NCBI RefSeq assembly: GCF_002078875.1
Contig: NC_034411.1
Coordinates: 49,845,620 to 49,909,619, forward strand
Length of the DNA: 64,000 nucleotides
Direction of reading: 5' to 3'
DNA from: Numida meleagris
Taxonomy: Eukaryota > Chordata > Aves > Galliformes > Numididae
Below, in pieces: positions 9,111-22,290 of the stretch (the first letter of the stretch is position 1; each line of letters starts with the position of its first letter). Position numbers and translations under genes: made by a program. The notes beneath the pieces were generated by a model that saw only the letters and a list, made by a program, of their open reading frames with translations, was not told the origin of the DNA and searched no databases.

Positions 9111-10467
9111 TATATTTACATAAGTTCTGTAGAAGCTTCTGGAAAGTTTAGATACAGTATTAACAATCTGCATCATCTGAAAGGAAACAAAGTATAGTAT
9201 GAACTCTTCCACTTGCTGTATGTGTTACAGTTATTCTGTTCCTCAAACAGGAGCAGCTCTGCTTTGTCTGCTACTCTTGCTTTGTCAAAGGAGCCAAAGT
9301 TAGACAAGGGTGTATTCAGGTAAAGTTTTAAGTGCACATCATCCCTGAAAGTCATGTGAATATTTAAAAATCTAATTATTAAAGGATTCTAAGTTTAGCT
9401 TGCTGTGACGTGACTGTTTGATTATACCAGTTGGTGGTTATTTTTTAAGTGAAAGAAAACAAAATGTTTCTGCATACATAGGAAAGGTTCAGTCTTGTCT
9501 GTAACAGATTTTGTTATGTCAAAAGTATAAGATTTCCCTGCGTTTTATATAGAAAATAGTTCTGTGCTGGACTGTGACAGATACAGCCTTAATTACTTTG
9601 GCATTTGACTGAAAACACCATCTCCCAGAACTTTTCATCTCAGACTGTGAAGCAACACAGGGAGTCCTGTGAAGTAGCAAGAGGCCCAAGCAAACCGACA
9701 GCCGTTACAGAGGCAAGTGCAGACTCCTAGAGGGTGTGCTGAATTTCAGTAGAATGGAGCACAGGGCTTCATGTGAACTGGGGATCAGTTTTCTCTTCTG
9801 GCTGAGCCATAGTAACTGTTACTGCATCAGGCAGCAGAACAATCTGCTCTACTGAACCTTCTCATATGGTTAATATGTATAAATAGGAGAAGTATTTAAA
9901 GTTAACTAAAAATATGTGTGTCAACTTAATAGTTGCTGGCTGGTCAGATTTGTGAACCAGGTGCTCTACTTGGAAGGAACTCTGCTACAAACATAAAAGG
10001 TGAAGGATGAGTAAACACCACTGTAAGTGCTAGTCTGGATAGTTTCTAAAACAGAATTTTACCTCTAGATGAAAGTTTCAAGCCATGTGATTTCTGTTTC
10101 TTGGTCCCATTTTCCAGGGAAGTGCCAGGAATTAAATTCCACAACATTTTAGAGTTCTGACCTTCTGAAATACTAGTAGGTGGATGCCTCAAATGTACTG
10201 TCCACTTATCTTTGCCTTCCCACCCGTTATGCAGTCTTCGTGCTTGGGAACTACTGGCATCCTGCTGTCATTACTGTTCCTAACCAAGGTGTTCTTAGGT
10301 CTCCTTTAGTAGCCTTTTGAATCCTTCTAATGCTATTCTTCTTAATTTCTAAAAAGCTTGAAATAAGAAACATGATGTGTTTTCTTTAGGTGCAGTCTCT
10401 ATTGGAGTGACAAAATACTTATCCCATGTGTATTTCCACTCTCATTTCTTTTCATGCAGTCATATTT
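9111..10467. other. Unique intergenic DNA
   Basis: Moderately AT-rich sequence without recognised exons or repeats. The minus open frame 9173-9355 is short and resembles nothing I know. Confidence 0.5.
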
Positions 10468-10866
10468 TAGAATCATAGAATGACTTGGGTTGAAATGGAC
10501 CTTAAAGCCCATCCATTCTCAACCCCCTACCTTGGGCAGGGCTTCCACCCAGCAGATCAGGTTGCCCAGGGCCCCATCCAACCTGGCCTTGAGCATCTCC
10601 AAGGATGGGGCGTCTACAGCTTCTCTGGACAGTCCATGCCAGTGTCTCACCACCCTCTGAGTAAAGAATTTCTGCCTAACATCTAACCTAAATCTCCCCT
10701 CTTTTATTTTAAAGTCATTCCTCGTTGTCCTATCACTATTAGATGACGTAAAATGTCAGCCTCCCTTCTGCTCATAAGTTCCCTTTAAGTACTGGAAGGC
10801 TGCAGTGAGGTCTCCCCAGAAAACAAGCGGTCTCCCCTAGCTAAACAAGCCCAATTTTCTTCAGCA
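10468..10866 (-). mobile_element. CR1 LINE 3' fragment
   Basis: It begins with the reverse-complement CR1 end (TAGAATCATAGAATGAC). The usual 3' UTR follows in order: a GGGCAGGGCTTCCACCC block, then GTTGCCCAGGGCCCCATCCA, then the segment ending GAATTTCTGCCTAACATC, and finally the CTGGAAGGCTGCAGTGAGGT block. It is 5'-truncated near 10866 and non-coding. Confidence 0.9.
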
Positions 10867-13800
10867 AAAGCTCTCTGCAGTTAAGCATTTTGAAGTTGAT
10901 TATTATAGCATGATTCCCAGTGTCTTCAGTTTGAAAATGAAGGTATTCTTTGGAGTTTTGAAGAAACAATTTCTGTGTACTCTTACTATTCTTTTATGCT
11001 TCTCCCATCTACATAAAACAGCGGTGTCCAGCCCAGGCACTGCAAACTGCTTTCTTGCTTCCTTAATGAGGAAAGATCCAGTATGTCCCCAAAAGATTTA
11101 CAGGTTCTGTGAAGAGCAGCTCCTCAGGGTGTGTGCAATGAAACAAGCATGTGAAAAGAGCAAGCCTCTGTTGTCAGGCCACCTTATCCAGGTGGTTTGA
11201 ACCTGAGAGGTTTTGAACCTCCCTTTGCAGCAAGCCCTTGGATATAGGAAGACTGCAAAGACAGCTGAATGACCCCTCACTGACCTTCATCTTTATGGCG
11301 GCTTTCAGTCCAGCAGCTGGTTATTATTCCTTTCATAAAGTGTGGCCAGCTCTGAGTAGTTCATTGCAATCACTACTGAAAAACTAAGCAGACCTCCAAA
11401 CCATGCCAATAGTAGCAAGGTACACAGATACTTGGAATCACTGGATCACGCCTGTGACATAGATGAGACACACTCTCCCTGCCACGTGCACTATTTTCTG
11501 TCTCTTCTTTAAAAACAAAAAGACAAACTCAAAATAAGCAAGACAAGAAACAACTACAAAAGCCACTATTGATCTTTCACTGCTTCAAATCTCTCCTGGA
11601 TGAAATAGGGTCAGTTTAACACCAGAGTGGTGAGGGGGAGTTGCATGTCCACACACAGAAGTATTTTGTAGGGTGAGGATCTCTACGCCAGTGTTATTAA
11701 ATTTCTTGTTTCCAGGTGGTTGTTAAATCTTCCTTTGATCACTGCACTTCTAAAACAAATGTGTTCTGGCTGCATTGAATGCAGTATTTGAAATTTGCTT
11801 TATTTTCTTTTTATTCTTTTACTTTTTATCCTTTAAAGGTACATCAGTTGAATGCGCCTTTGAAGAAATACCTGAATTGTTTAGTAGTTAATTTTTTCTT
11901 TTAGAAATGAAGCTTTCTGCGTTTGTTTCCATTCAAGTGTATCACAATATAATGGAGGAGGATGAAAAAAAAAAAAAAGAAGAGCATTCAAGCATCAGCA
12001 GAATTGCACAGGAATAAGGAATGCTTTTCTTTCAGGATGGAGGACTCTGAAGCTCCATCATGTTTTCTGCAGTTAACTGCACGATATTTTATTCTGCACT
12101 CTAAAATAATGAACACTTTCATAATCAAATCCGTGGATCATAGCGAACTGTTATGCGATAAAGTATCATGAGATTTTTCTTTCAAGAGATGCTAGTTTTG
12201 TGGGATTAAAATGGATCCCTATGGAAGCTCCTGTTGGAAAGATGTAAAATGGTGCATGTTCTGTAACTCTTTCTAAACACATGCAGATTTTGTTAGTAAT
12301 GCATCGAAGGTGAGATTTGATGTTCCGTTCTTTAGTGTTCTAGCACTGACTAGATGTGTATTTGAAAGTGACCAAAAGATTTACTGTGGTTTTGAAGACC
12401 TGTGAAATTAAAGGAGTTCTGAGGGATATTAAGTGCAGTGGCTGGGTTTTATGTGTTCTCAGAGTTGTGATGTGGAGTTGATGCCGAGCTTTCTCACGTG
12501 AGGCTACTGTTGAGGGTTAACACTATTACACTCTCTGTTTTGGTTTGCTTTAGCTTTTGTTCATTTCAAATATGTAAAGGTTTGGGTTAAGGCAGCTTTG
12601 CAAACATGGCAGTTCACGTGAACAGTCGAGAGGTGTATTGCGATCTGGGGAGAAGCGATAATTACATGCCGTGATGTTTATAAAAGCAATGGTAAAGAGA
12701 AAGAAGTGATTCTGAAAAAAAAAAAAAAAACAGTAAATGCTGACTCCTATTTTCCTTGCTTTATAAGTGGGATGTCTGTCTTCATCTGGTAGAAGCCATA
12801 ATGAGAAACAGCTGAAATAGCTGCTAGGAAATGGGCTAGCTTGCTTTTAAATACAGTATTGTCACTGACTTCAGTTTCCTCGCTAAGGTTTTTAAGATTC
12901 AACTAATCTACTTGTTCTCTTGAGAAAGGACAGAGTACTGAAATCCAAGCAAATGCTTAGTTTGAACTATTTTTGAAAAAAAAAATGCAAGCAGATTTAA
13001 ACAAATATTAAGAAGTTACAGTAAACACATAGGAAGAGTGATTTTGCAAATGTAGTATGAAACAACTTTGAGCAAGTGGGTAGTGTCCACTCGGTATGAA
13101 TTTTCTTTTTGCACTTTCAAAATAAAAAGTTTTTTGCAAACATTTATTTTTGCATTTTTGAAAATGAATTTGGTATCTCTTCTTACTGCTGCTTGCAGTT
13201 GAGATGTCTTTTTTTTTTCCCCTGGATTTTGCTTGAGCTTTATTAAATTGATATCCTGACATTTGGCTGCTTGCTGCTCTGAAACCAGCAGAGGGTGCAC
13301 AGGATGTATTCAGCCGTAGCTGTTTCTTCACAGTCCCTTGTGTTACTGCTACATAGGAACCAGATAACTGCCCTCCTAGGCCCTGTTCAGGTATCGCTTG
13401 AACATGATTCTCAAAATAGTTCACAGCTGTGCTTCAGTGCACTGTTTTCAGTTCACCTAGGGGGAATTTGCTGGCACTGTTGTCTATCAGATTCAGGACT
13501 GTGTCCAGTTCCTATGTGCTTGTTCTTTACACTCCTGCTAAAATGAGCAGGGATTGCACATTCATAATTTCATGGATCGGAGCCTACTTTAAAAGCTGTT
13601 GTTTGTCACCGTGATATTTTAGGAGAAAGGTCCGTGGAAGTGGCTTTTGAGCTATTTCTCTGCTTTTTTGACCTACTGTAACTGACCTGGCAGGGCTTTG
13701 CTGGGAGCTGCCACCTCCCTCCCCACTCTGTCCAGTCAGCATTGCCTACCAGCTCCCAGCTCTTATCTGTCGCATCACAAAGTAGTTCAAGGACTTAGGA

Positions 13801-14360
13801 AACTTTTAAAAGTTTGTTTCCTTCTACATGTCCTAATGAGAGGCAAGCAGGGTTTTCCCTGGCCTGCTTTCTGCTCTTCTCTTTTTGATCCTCAAACGCT
13901 TTTTATTTTATAAATCAGAGAAATGTGATCAGGATAGCTCAGTTGAGGGAACTGCTTTATATTCTCTTTAGAATGTGTTTTTTCTCTGAGTGTAAGAATC
14001 CTCAGATTAACTGCTGCACAGTATGTTTTATTATGTGAAATACTCTTTTTTTTTTACAGTATGATGTATCACATCTGAAAGGGGACTGGCTGCATACACC
14101 TCTGGAAAGAACTGGGAAAAGAGCTTTTACCCAAAATTGTCTGCTCTTGTACTGGGTGTTTGGATTTTAGGTGCTTCGTAGATTTGTCACAGTGATGATT
14201 TTGATCCTATCAACTTTTAAATACTATTCCCTGATATTTATATAGAATATATAATTGCTCTCAGTTTTCTTTTTGGAGAAAAGTTTATGGGCTCATATAT
14301 ACGTAATGGAATGTATATAATCATTCCCTGGGTACTATACAGGAGTGCTTTACCACAGTG
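10867..14360. other. Unique AT-rich intergenic DNA
   Basis: No convincing exon. Short A-runs occur near 11964-11977 and 12716-12730, and a T-run near 13210. Overlapping minus frames at 13008-13424 are compositionally biased and show no recognisable domain. Confidence 0.45.
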
Positions 14361-14495
14361 AATCATAGAATCAGAGAGTGAGATGGAAGGGACCTCAAAA
14401 CCCACCAAGCCCCAAACCCCTGCTGTGGGCAGGGCTGCCACCCACCTGATCAGGCTGCCCAGGGCCCATCCAACCTGGCCTTGAACACCTGCAGT
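14361..14495 (-). mobile_element. Short CR1 LINE 3' fragment
   Basis: The sequence AATCATAGAATCAGAGAGTG is followed by GGAAGGGACCTC, then CTGTGGGCAGGGCTGCCACC and the segment ending CCAACCTGGCCTTGAACACC. This is the standard reverse-complement CR1 tail, cut off after about 135 bp. Confidence 0.9.
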
Positions 14496-15844
14496 GAGGT
14501 ATTGCTAAAATAGGACCACTGTAAATGTGTTAATGCGTTTTTGATGTTTCTGGATAGCACAACTCTGGCAGGTGAGAGTTTCGGCAGATCATTTGTTATT
14601 AGACAGTTCATATTGTATTGGCAATGGTGTACAAAAGCAGTATGCCAGCAGGAACCTCTCTTCACACCTTGTTTCTCTGACAGTGACTCCTCTTCATCCA
14701 ACTCCTGCTTCTCTGCAGGCCTGCTGCCACCTTGCCCTTCCCAGGCAGCTGGTGTTAGTGCAGTGCATCTTGTGGGATCCTGATGTCAGTGTATCCCACC
14801 AAGTGCAGCAAGTCAGGAGTGGGTAGGTAGCTGCCATCTTACATCCTCACCTATAAACCAATCCCCTACCATCAGTCCTGTGAGAAATACTATGATTGCT
14901 TCAAAAAAAATTGCATAATATTTGGCCATTTAAATGACCAAGTCTAATGAATAAGACAAGATAGACCTTTGGCTTTAATCACCTATACATTTGCTCCAAG
15001 TTGATAGTATTTATTTTACTACACCCATTACCTGAAAGATTTCTTCGTGAAGCCCTTGCCTTTATGCATCCTGTTTAACAGGTCATGTATTACGATAGTG
15101 AATATACCAAATAACATATGGAAATTATATATTTTTTTTATTCATATTCCATAGTAACATTCAATACTGAGTGCATTGGATGCATGAGCGCATTTTATGT
15201 ATAGTTTCAGTGGCTTAATGTAACATACTTCGCAGGTACTATTTTCTAAGATGTAAAAAGGATCTTCATAAGCTTAACATGTAGGAATATGTAGTTGTGG
15301 CACTTAAACTGTCCTAACTTAATTTCTGTAATATCTCAAGTACAGGCAGGAAGAAAATGGTACATAGTTTAAATTCACATTGTCAGTTTTAAGATACATT
15401 TATCATTAATCCAATATAGTTGCATAATACTGCTCTGAGAGAGTTTTCATACCACAGTAAAGTATTTTTATCCACTTTTTTCAGGATTTAAGTTTACCTC
15501 TGTGTCTAGATATTGGTGTTTCTAATGCTTGACTGTTAGAACAGTTGTGTATGAATTAGCCTAGTATAAATCACTGAAAAACACTATTTAGCTTTATTTC
15601 ATGTTAATGTATTTTTGCTTTGTAATTTCTTCTATTGGTCATTTTTTTTCTAAAGGATCTTATTTTTCCAGCATCTTGTTGGAATCAAGTTCATTGTATC
15701 AAATGCAACTTGTTTTCTTCTTATTTCTAACAGGCCAAGTTGCTCTCTGGATGCATTATAAATTAATTAAGTTTCCTACTTAGGATCTCAAAACTTAAAA
15801 AAAAAAATCATTTTTTTATTTCTTGTAAGAAAATCTTTCATCGT
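14496..15844. other. Unique intergenic DNA
   Basis: The part from 14500 to 14830 is moderately GC-rich with overlapping short frames on both strands. The rest is AT-rich. I recognise no gene or repeat. Confidence 0.45.
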
Positions 15845-16100
15845 ACCTGTAGCAGAGTGCTAAGTCAGGGCTTGAAACAGTGATTGAGCACCTGGTGGGA
15901 AGGCAGGGCCAACCCAGGGGAGCTCAGGTGCAAGCAATGCCCCTGAATGACCAGAAGGGGTGGAGCTAGGGTCTACCCCTTCCCAGACCTCATTTAAGGG
16001 TTGGCAGGGGGAGGCAAGGGTATCTTTCTGGAGGCGTGCGTGCACCTGAGGCCTTCCAAGGGTAAGCAGATTTCTTCCTTTGTTTCTGTGTTTGTGGCTG
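15845..16100. mobile_element. Possible LTR-like or unclassified dispersed repeat
   Basis: This is a GC-rich block sharply set in AT-rich DNA. It contains a purine-rich TTGGCAGGGGGAGGCAAGGG tract after a TATA-like CATTTAAGGG, and then a CACCTGAGGCCTTCCAAGGG segment. The look is that of bird LTR or other dispersed-repeat sequence, but I cannot assign a family. No clear TG...CA ends or target-site duplication were found. Confidence 0.3.
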
Positions 16101-19100
16101 CTGCATTTGAGCACATCCTATGCTCTTCCTCTCACACCACAGGTGATTGATCTTGGAGAAGTAGGAAAAAACTTAATCCAGATCTAGAGTACACTAATCT
16201 TAATAACTGGTCTAGACTTAAGATTTGAAGTTTCTTGAGTTTGCCTGAGGAATGATAATTTGCCTTTAAAGGAACAAGTGATCTGAAGCCTACTTTGCTT
16301 TATAAATTTCTTTATTTTGTTCATAATAAAACTATCCTGAGTGTAGTTTGGGTTAGCTAAGAATAACTTCTCCAAGTGTTCTATCTGTATTGGTTTCCTT
16401 AGTCCGGTAGTACCTTCAAGCACTGGAGTGTTAGTTGAATGTTTTACTTCAGCTTACTATCCCAACCAGTGACTTTCATGCCATAACATTTGTTGTGAGT
16501 GTCCAATCTCTTTAATGAGATCGTTGGCAGTTCTTCTCTGAAATTCCAGTTCTTCTTGTTTTTCCTCCATATTGCAGTGAGTGTCTTCTTGCTCTGCTTA
16601 AGAACAAGGTGATTATAGTATTTTTTCTAACTTCAGAGTAAGGATTAATTTATGTTTGTGCTTTGAATTAGAGGAAGCAAAGGCGTATCTGGTTTTACAT
16701 CTCTTTGGGCTTTTAGTTTAAATACACTTTCAGTTGTTATATAGGCATGAAAATTTCTCAAATACAGATTCATTAAGTTGGGTTTTTAAACTGTTGCTTT
16801 AAAAAAAAAAACAACAAGATTAGTAGATCATTAGTTTCTATGAACAGCATTCCTAAGGTGTCCCAACCAGTAGGAGGAGGACTTATTTATAATTAGCAAA
16901 GAAAGAAATTTTCTTTCCATCTTTAGAATCAGTTGTGTTAAAGAGGTATGGGGAACTTGCTACTCAGCAATGCCCGGTTTTAGTCCAGCAGGGGCAGCTA
17001 AATGAATAGCTGCTTGCATTACCTTTACACAGCACAGATGCTGTAACATCTCCTGTGGCTCCATCCTCCTGCTGGAGTTCCTCTTCTTCACTCCTCTTGT
17101 GGCAGCATTTTGTCTCCTAGCTTCCAAATTTTCAAGATAATAGCTCTCCTGCTCCTGTTGGTACTGAAGAACAACAGAATTTCAATGGCTTGTGGTTGGT
17201 AGCTGGAGAATTGGCAAGTGGAGTAGGTAGAGATGCTCAGCAGCAACTCATGTAGTAGGGGCAATGTAAATGCTGGTCTCCACAGCAGTCAGTGAAATAA
17301 GGAGAAGGAGACGCAGTAATTCTTTGGTTGTTCTTGTTAATCGGTTGGGTGTGTGTTTGTTTATTGTGTGTGCTTTGTTGTTATGTTGCTTATAAAGCGT
17401 ATAATGCATATGGCTGTGCCAGAGAAAACAGTGTTGCCTCATGTAAAGCAAAATACAAAATTCAGTATATAGGAAACTTCAGTGCAAGTGAAAATGTTGT
17501 TAGTTGTTTGAGCATTCTTTAAACATAATGACTGTTCTTAAATTCAAAGGGTGAGAACTGAAGATAATTAAAAACTTTCACCTGGAAAGTAAGATACATA
17601 GTATTTATAATTCTGTCAGATAAAAGTCAAGATCTGAATTTGTTGTAAACTATATCATTGCTAAACAGATTTAAGGAGATGTACATTATCCTCTCAGCAG
17701 AAATTATAGCAGTTCAATCCCAAATCAGTATGTTTAAGTTGTTATTTTAGTAAGACTAAACCTTCCTATAGGGAAAACAAATGATCAAAAAACCCTGAAA
17801 ATACAAATGAAAAGCAAGATTAAATAAATTATCACAATGCTCTTCCTTTTGCTGCTTTAAATGTCTTCAGCAGCGCTTCTAAAGGCAACGTTGCTTTTCC
17901 TTGTTTTGCACTGGCACTGTAAATGGCACACCTGAGCTGCGCTGGCCCTGTGTCAGTTCGCAACATGAGGACAGGCACGTGGCCTAGCTTCTGCGCCATG
18001 CTGTGCCTACGCCTGCTCCTCCTGCCTGTGGTGTGGGTGCACCCATTGCCTGTGTTTGCTGCATGGCCTGTCTTTGGAAAGTGTAAGCTGCCAGAGTGGT
18101 GTGGTAGGAGGGGGTGAGGAAGTCATCTGTTCTCCTATTTATTTGCCTAGTAAATCCAAGTGTAGGAGGTTCTCATTCCTGTAAGACCAAAGTGCAAGCT
18201 GTCACTGATGTGTTCTAGAGGAGGATTTACTACTCAGTGAGTAGTGTCAATTCCCAAAGGTCAGCTTTCTTAGGGCTAGTCCAAGTCCCTAGGAAATACT
18301 TCTTTTTCACACATTCATGTCATTAGTTACAAGCCGCCCACCCTATGCTGCTTATCCACAAGCTGAAGTGCCTTTAGCAAAGTGCCAGCAAGGTGATATT
18401 TCCTAAAAGCATTTCTTTGAAATGCTAAATCTCAAACAGATTCTGCTCAGAAACAGCTCTCCAGGCACCTTGACAAGCCTAGAAGAAACGAGTGCAGATC
18501 AACATGGGGGTGATGACAAGAGCATTGTACCAGCCCAGGCACAGGAAGTTCTGAGAGTGGGGGGTTGCTTTGTGCTGGGTAAGCTTAAGGTGTCAGCACA
18601 CTATGTTTTTGAATCTGGCACTGGAGAGCAGACTACAACCTGGTTTTAATTAAAAAAAAAAAAAAAAAAAGCAAGTGCAAGAGTCTGTGAATATGATGGA
18701 TCTGCCCAATGCCACAGCAGGGAATAGTATAAAAAGATCTGCTCTGCTTCCCGGTACCTGATTTGGGTTTTCATGGTTCTCAGGATGTTATGGCTCCCTA
18801 TCATTACTCTAGATATGTTCTATATCCCTAAAAATATTTATTATTAAATGTATTTTAAATACTTAATAAACACACGACTAGAAGCATTAATTAGCAGTAA
18901 CTTAAAGGCCACTATGGAGAGCTAGGTTTGATTATGACAGAAAATGTTCTTGTGCATATTGGAAGAAAGCAGCTGCTATTATGATTTAGAGAACTGACAA
19001 TTGAAAAAGCCAGACTATTCTGGGGAACAAGTGGCTTGTGTGAAGGAGCACAGCAGGCATGTGATGGAGTAAAGCCTTTTGAGTCTTGGGAGTTTGGCTT

Positions 19101-22100
19101 AAGATCGTAAGGGGATGTAGCTAGACTGGTAAGATGTCTACCTCACTTGTTTCCCAAATTCCCACCTGATGTTAAATGAAGAGCCGGGGGAGCTGCATTT
19201 GAGCTGTTGCATGAAGATCAGTGCCAGCCTGTATGTGTTTTAAGAGTACACAGACAGATGTAACCTAATAGTAAGGAAAAAATGTATACTACCAAGCATA
19301 TAAACAGGTAGATAAGAAAATAACCTTGTTGTAGAATTTAGTCAGAATGAAATATCTGAGGTTTGTCTAGAGTCGCCTCTATTAAAGATGGAACTATTAG
19401 ACTACTCCTTGTTAGGGACGTGTTGATGAATTTAAGAAAACTCATGACAAGTTCCTGCCACTTCAAATGATACTGTCATTCTAGAGCAGATATAGTGGTC
19501 TTTCATTTCATCTTACATGTAAGGTGAAATGGCAGATGTGATGGATTTTGTTTTGTTAGCTATTGATTCCACAGTTGCTTTGTGAGTTTAAGGTTTCAGT
19601 AGTGACCATCTGAAAACAATGACTAAAAATTAATGAAATATACTACTGAATTTAACTGCCTTCTACTTTTTGGATGGCTTTATTTAATCCTTGACAGTTT
19701 TCAGGATCAAGCCACACTCGAGAAGACTGAACGGCAAAGCTGACAAAAAGAAATGCCAGAAAAAATCCACTGGAATATGCACGTTAGAGATTTGTATTAT
19801 AACACAAGTACTCATTGAGACATTCAGCAGTGCTGTTACAATAGTGCTTTTGATTTGTCATTAATACATTGTAAAGTAGATTGAACTTCTAAAATTTAGT
19901 ATTAATCATAACAAGAATTTAAACTTCGGTCCAAGAAAGTACAAGAGATAAGACTTGTTTGCTTAGAGTAACTGGAATTCTTCATGTGCTTAAATTTAAG
20001 CATAGGTGAGTGCATAGTTGCAGCGGTGTCTACATGAAAAGGGATAAATAAGGCAAATGTGGAGAAACAGAAGAAGGTGAACAACACCCTTAAAAAAATT
20101 AAAGATTAGTTTAAAAACAGTACTCATGTAAACTCAATTGCTTATTTGATATTAGTATGACTGATAAAATCGTGGCAAGTTCTAAAGTCTGATAACGTTA
20201 AAATGCATTATGTTTGTCCTTTTGCTCAGTTCATGTTTCTGTCTGCCAGCCACTGTTTTTTTCTGACTTTGTGGTTTAAGTTAGATGAGCTCATGAGTTT
20301 TTCGTTGCAGTTTTTCTAATAAAACCATTTCCCATATGATAGGATATGCAATACTATCCAAATAAAAAAATTTTGTGAAATTTGGTTGATTTCCAAAGTT
20401 TCATATTAAAAGAAAGTTAGGAAAATATTATACAGAAACTGCCCTCCCACCAGCCAGCTCTTCTTTAATAGCATTAGCTTTGGCAAATTTCAAAAATATT
20501 TCATACAGAGGAGTTTCATCCCCTAAAATATTCTGTATGTGATCTTTCATACATCATTCTTTGAGATTCTCCTTCCATCTCATTTCAGAAGCACTCCATT
20601 CTGGATAATTTTGATAGAATCAGAAGGCAGATTTCTCATTAGCATTGAAAGGCATGATACATTCTTTGGCTTTCGGTTTGCTTTTCATAAAGCAAGTACA
20701 TTTCCCAGGTTGCAAGATATTTAACTGAGATGCATGTTAGTGTTCCTTAATTTATGTGCATTAAATGATATTTTAATACCTACAGATGTGAGTTCCTAAA
20801 TCTGGGTGTTGCCCGAGTAAATATCTTGGCACCAGACTCCTAGAAGTTTTATTTATGGTATTCCTGGTGTCTGACAGCATTTGGTAGATATAAGTAGGCT
20901 TTCATTCTAATTTGTCTCCTTATCTGCTTTTGTTTTATATTAACTTTGAAACAGTATTATTAAATAGTTTAAACAAAAGAAGACAAACTAAGACATAATT
21001 TATATGCAAGCTGCTTTACAAAATAAAGCCATACTTTATTTGCCTCCAAAAATCAATGTGTCATCACTTTAAAAAGGATTCCTCTGCCGTAATTATTTTT
21101 GTGTTGCAGGATATGAAAATGCCATTTTATTCTTTGCTCTTGAAAAATCTTTTTTCCAACACAGGAGACAAATACTATCGTTATCAGATTTATTTAGCTT
21201 ATAATTGTATACCCATGAACAGTAATCAGTTACAAAACTGATAGCAATCTGACCTTCAGTACTAACAACAAAGTGATGTATTTCAGTCTCGGAGATTATG
21301 CAAGTCTGTTGTTCCCTTCCCATGATGTATCTGTTCATCCTGAGTGTGGTACAGAGAGGAGTATAAAAGCACAGGTTTTCAAAGACACAAAATCTGTTCC
21401 CCAGTAAATCCTGAAGGAATTGCACATGGGGGCTAAAGCAGATGTTTGATGGTTCCTGGTAGGTGTTGAAATCAGTCTACCCCAAATTAGGTTATCGCAG
21501 AAAAGTGGTTGTTTGTGTGCTTATAAATAAGTACTTGCACAGTTTTTCTATATTGGATTTTCCTGTCTCTTCCCACAAAGTATAGTGTCTCATATATGCG
21601 AATTTGTTTTTATTATAGAAATCCCCAAGCTATCATCATCTGATTTTTTTTGAGACACTTGAGCCTATACTTAACTTTGTGTACAGAGTTTTAACTTGAC
21701 ATGTAATCCTGAAAAGCTGTATTTAAAACAAACAAACATTGCTAATTATGCAAATGTGCTACTTTCTTTCAGGCCTTCATGCTCAGGTATTTCTAAGATA
21801 AAACCATAAAGTCACAGAATACAGAATCTTATGGCAAGAGAGCATTGTGCCTGCTGAATTCCTGCAAATCCCTTATTCCTTCAAATTTTGCAGAGATCAG
21901 AGGAAAGCACAGTGTTATCTTCCAGAAACCTTCATTCCTTGTTGGATTTTCTTTTTCTTTTTCCTTCTTACTGTTTCTAATCACCCGAGCATTTTGATTA
22001 ACTTGCTTCTGTTTCTGTGCTATTCTTTTCCCATTTCAGATGAGAAGAAAATTTCAGAAATGTCAAAGGAATTAGACATTTCTATGTTCACCTTTGTGTT

Positions 22101-22154
22101 ATATATATATTCCTAATTCGTAGGAAGATTGTCTTATGGTTTAATGAGAGCTAG
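16101..22154. other. Long AT-rich intergenic stretch
   Basis: Six kilobases without a convincing exon or recognisable repeat. A 19-base A-run lies at 18652-18670, and a TG/T-rich patch lies around 17340-17395. A moderately GC-rich patch at 17925-18115 contains only a short frame with no recognised domain. Confidence 0.45.
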
Positions 22155-22290
22155 TCTGAATGAACTGAGAGACCCTAGCCTAGATCTCATGTGGTTTACT
22201 GTAGGTTTCAGCATGGTATGGAACAAATTGCTTAATGTCACGATGTCTTGGTTTTCCGTTTATGATAAAGGAATAATGATGTTTTTTTGT
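22155..22290 (+). mobile_element. Possible ancient MIR-type SINE relic
   Basis: The stretch around 22220-22283 (a CAAATTGCTTAATGTCACG segment, then CTTGGTTTTCCGTTTATG and GGAATAATGATG) follows the order of the conserved 3' half of MIR: the AAGTCACTTAACCTCT block, then CAGTTTCCCCATCTGTAAA, then GGGGATAATGAT. The match is imperfect, as expected for a very old copy. The 5' half is not recognisable. Confidence 0.4.

Noticed and set aside
18652..18670. A19 tract as the tail of a processed pseudogene
   Set aside because: No recognisable gene sequence, poly(A) signal or target-site duplication was seen next to it. The same applies to the T24 tract at 59131-59154.
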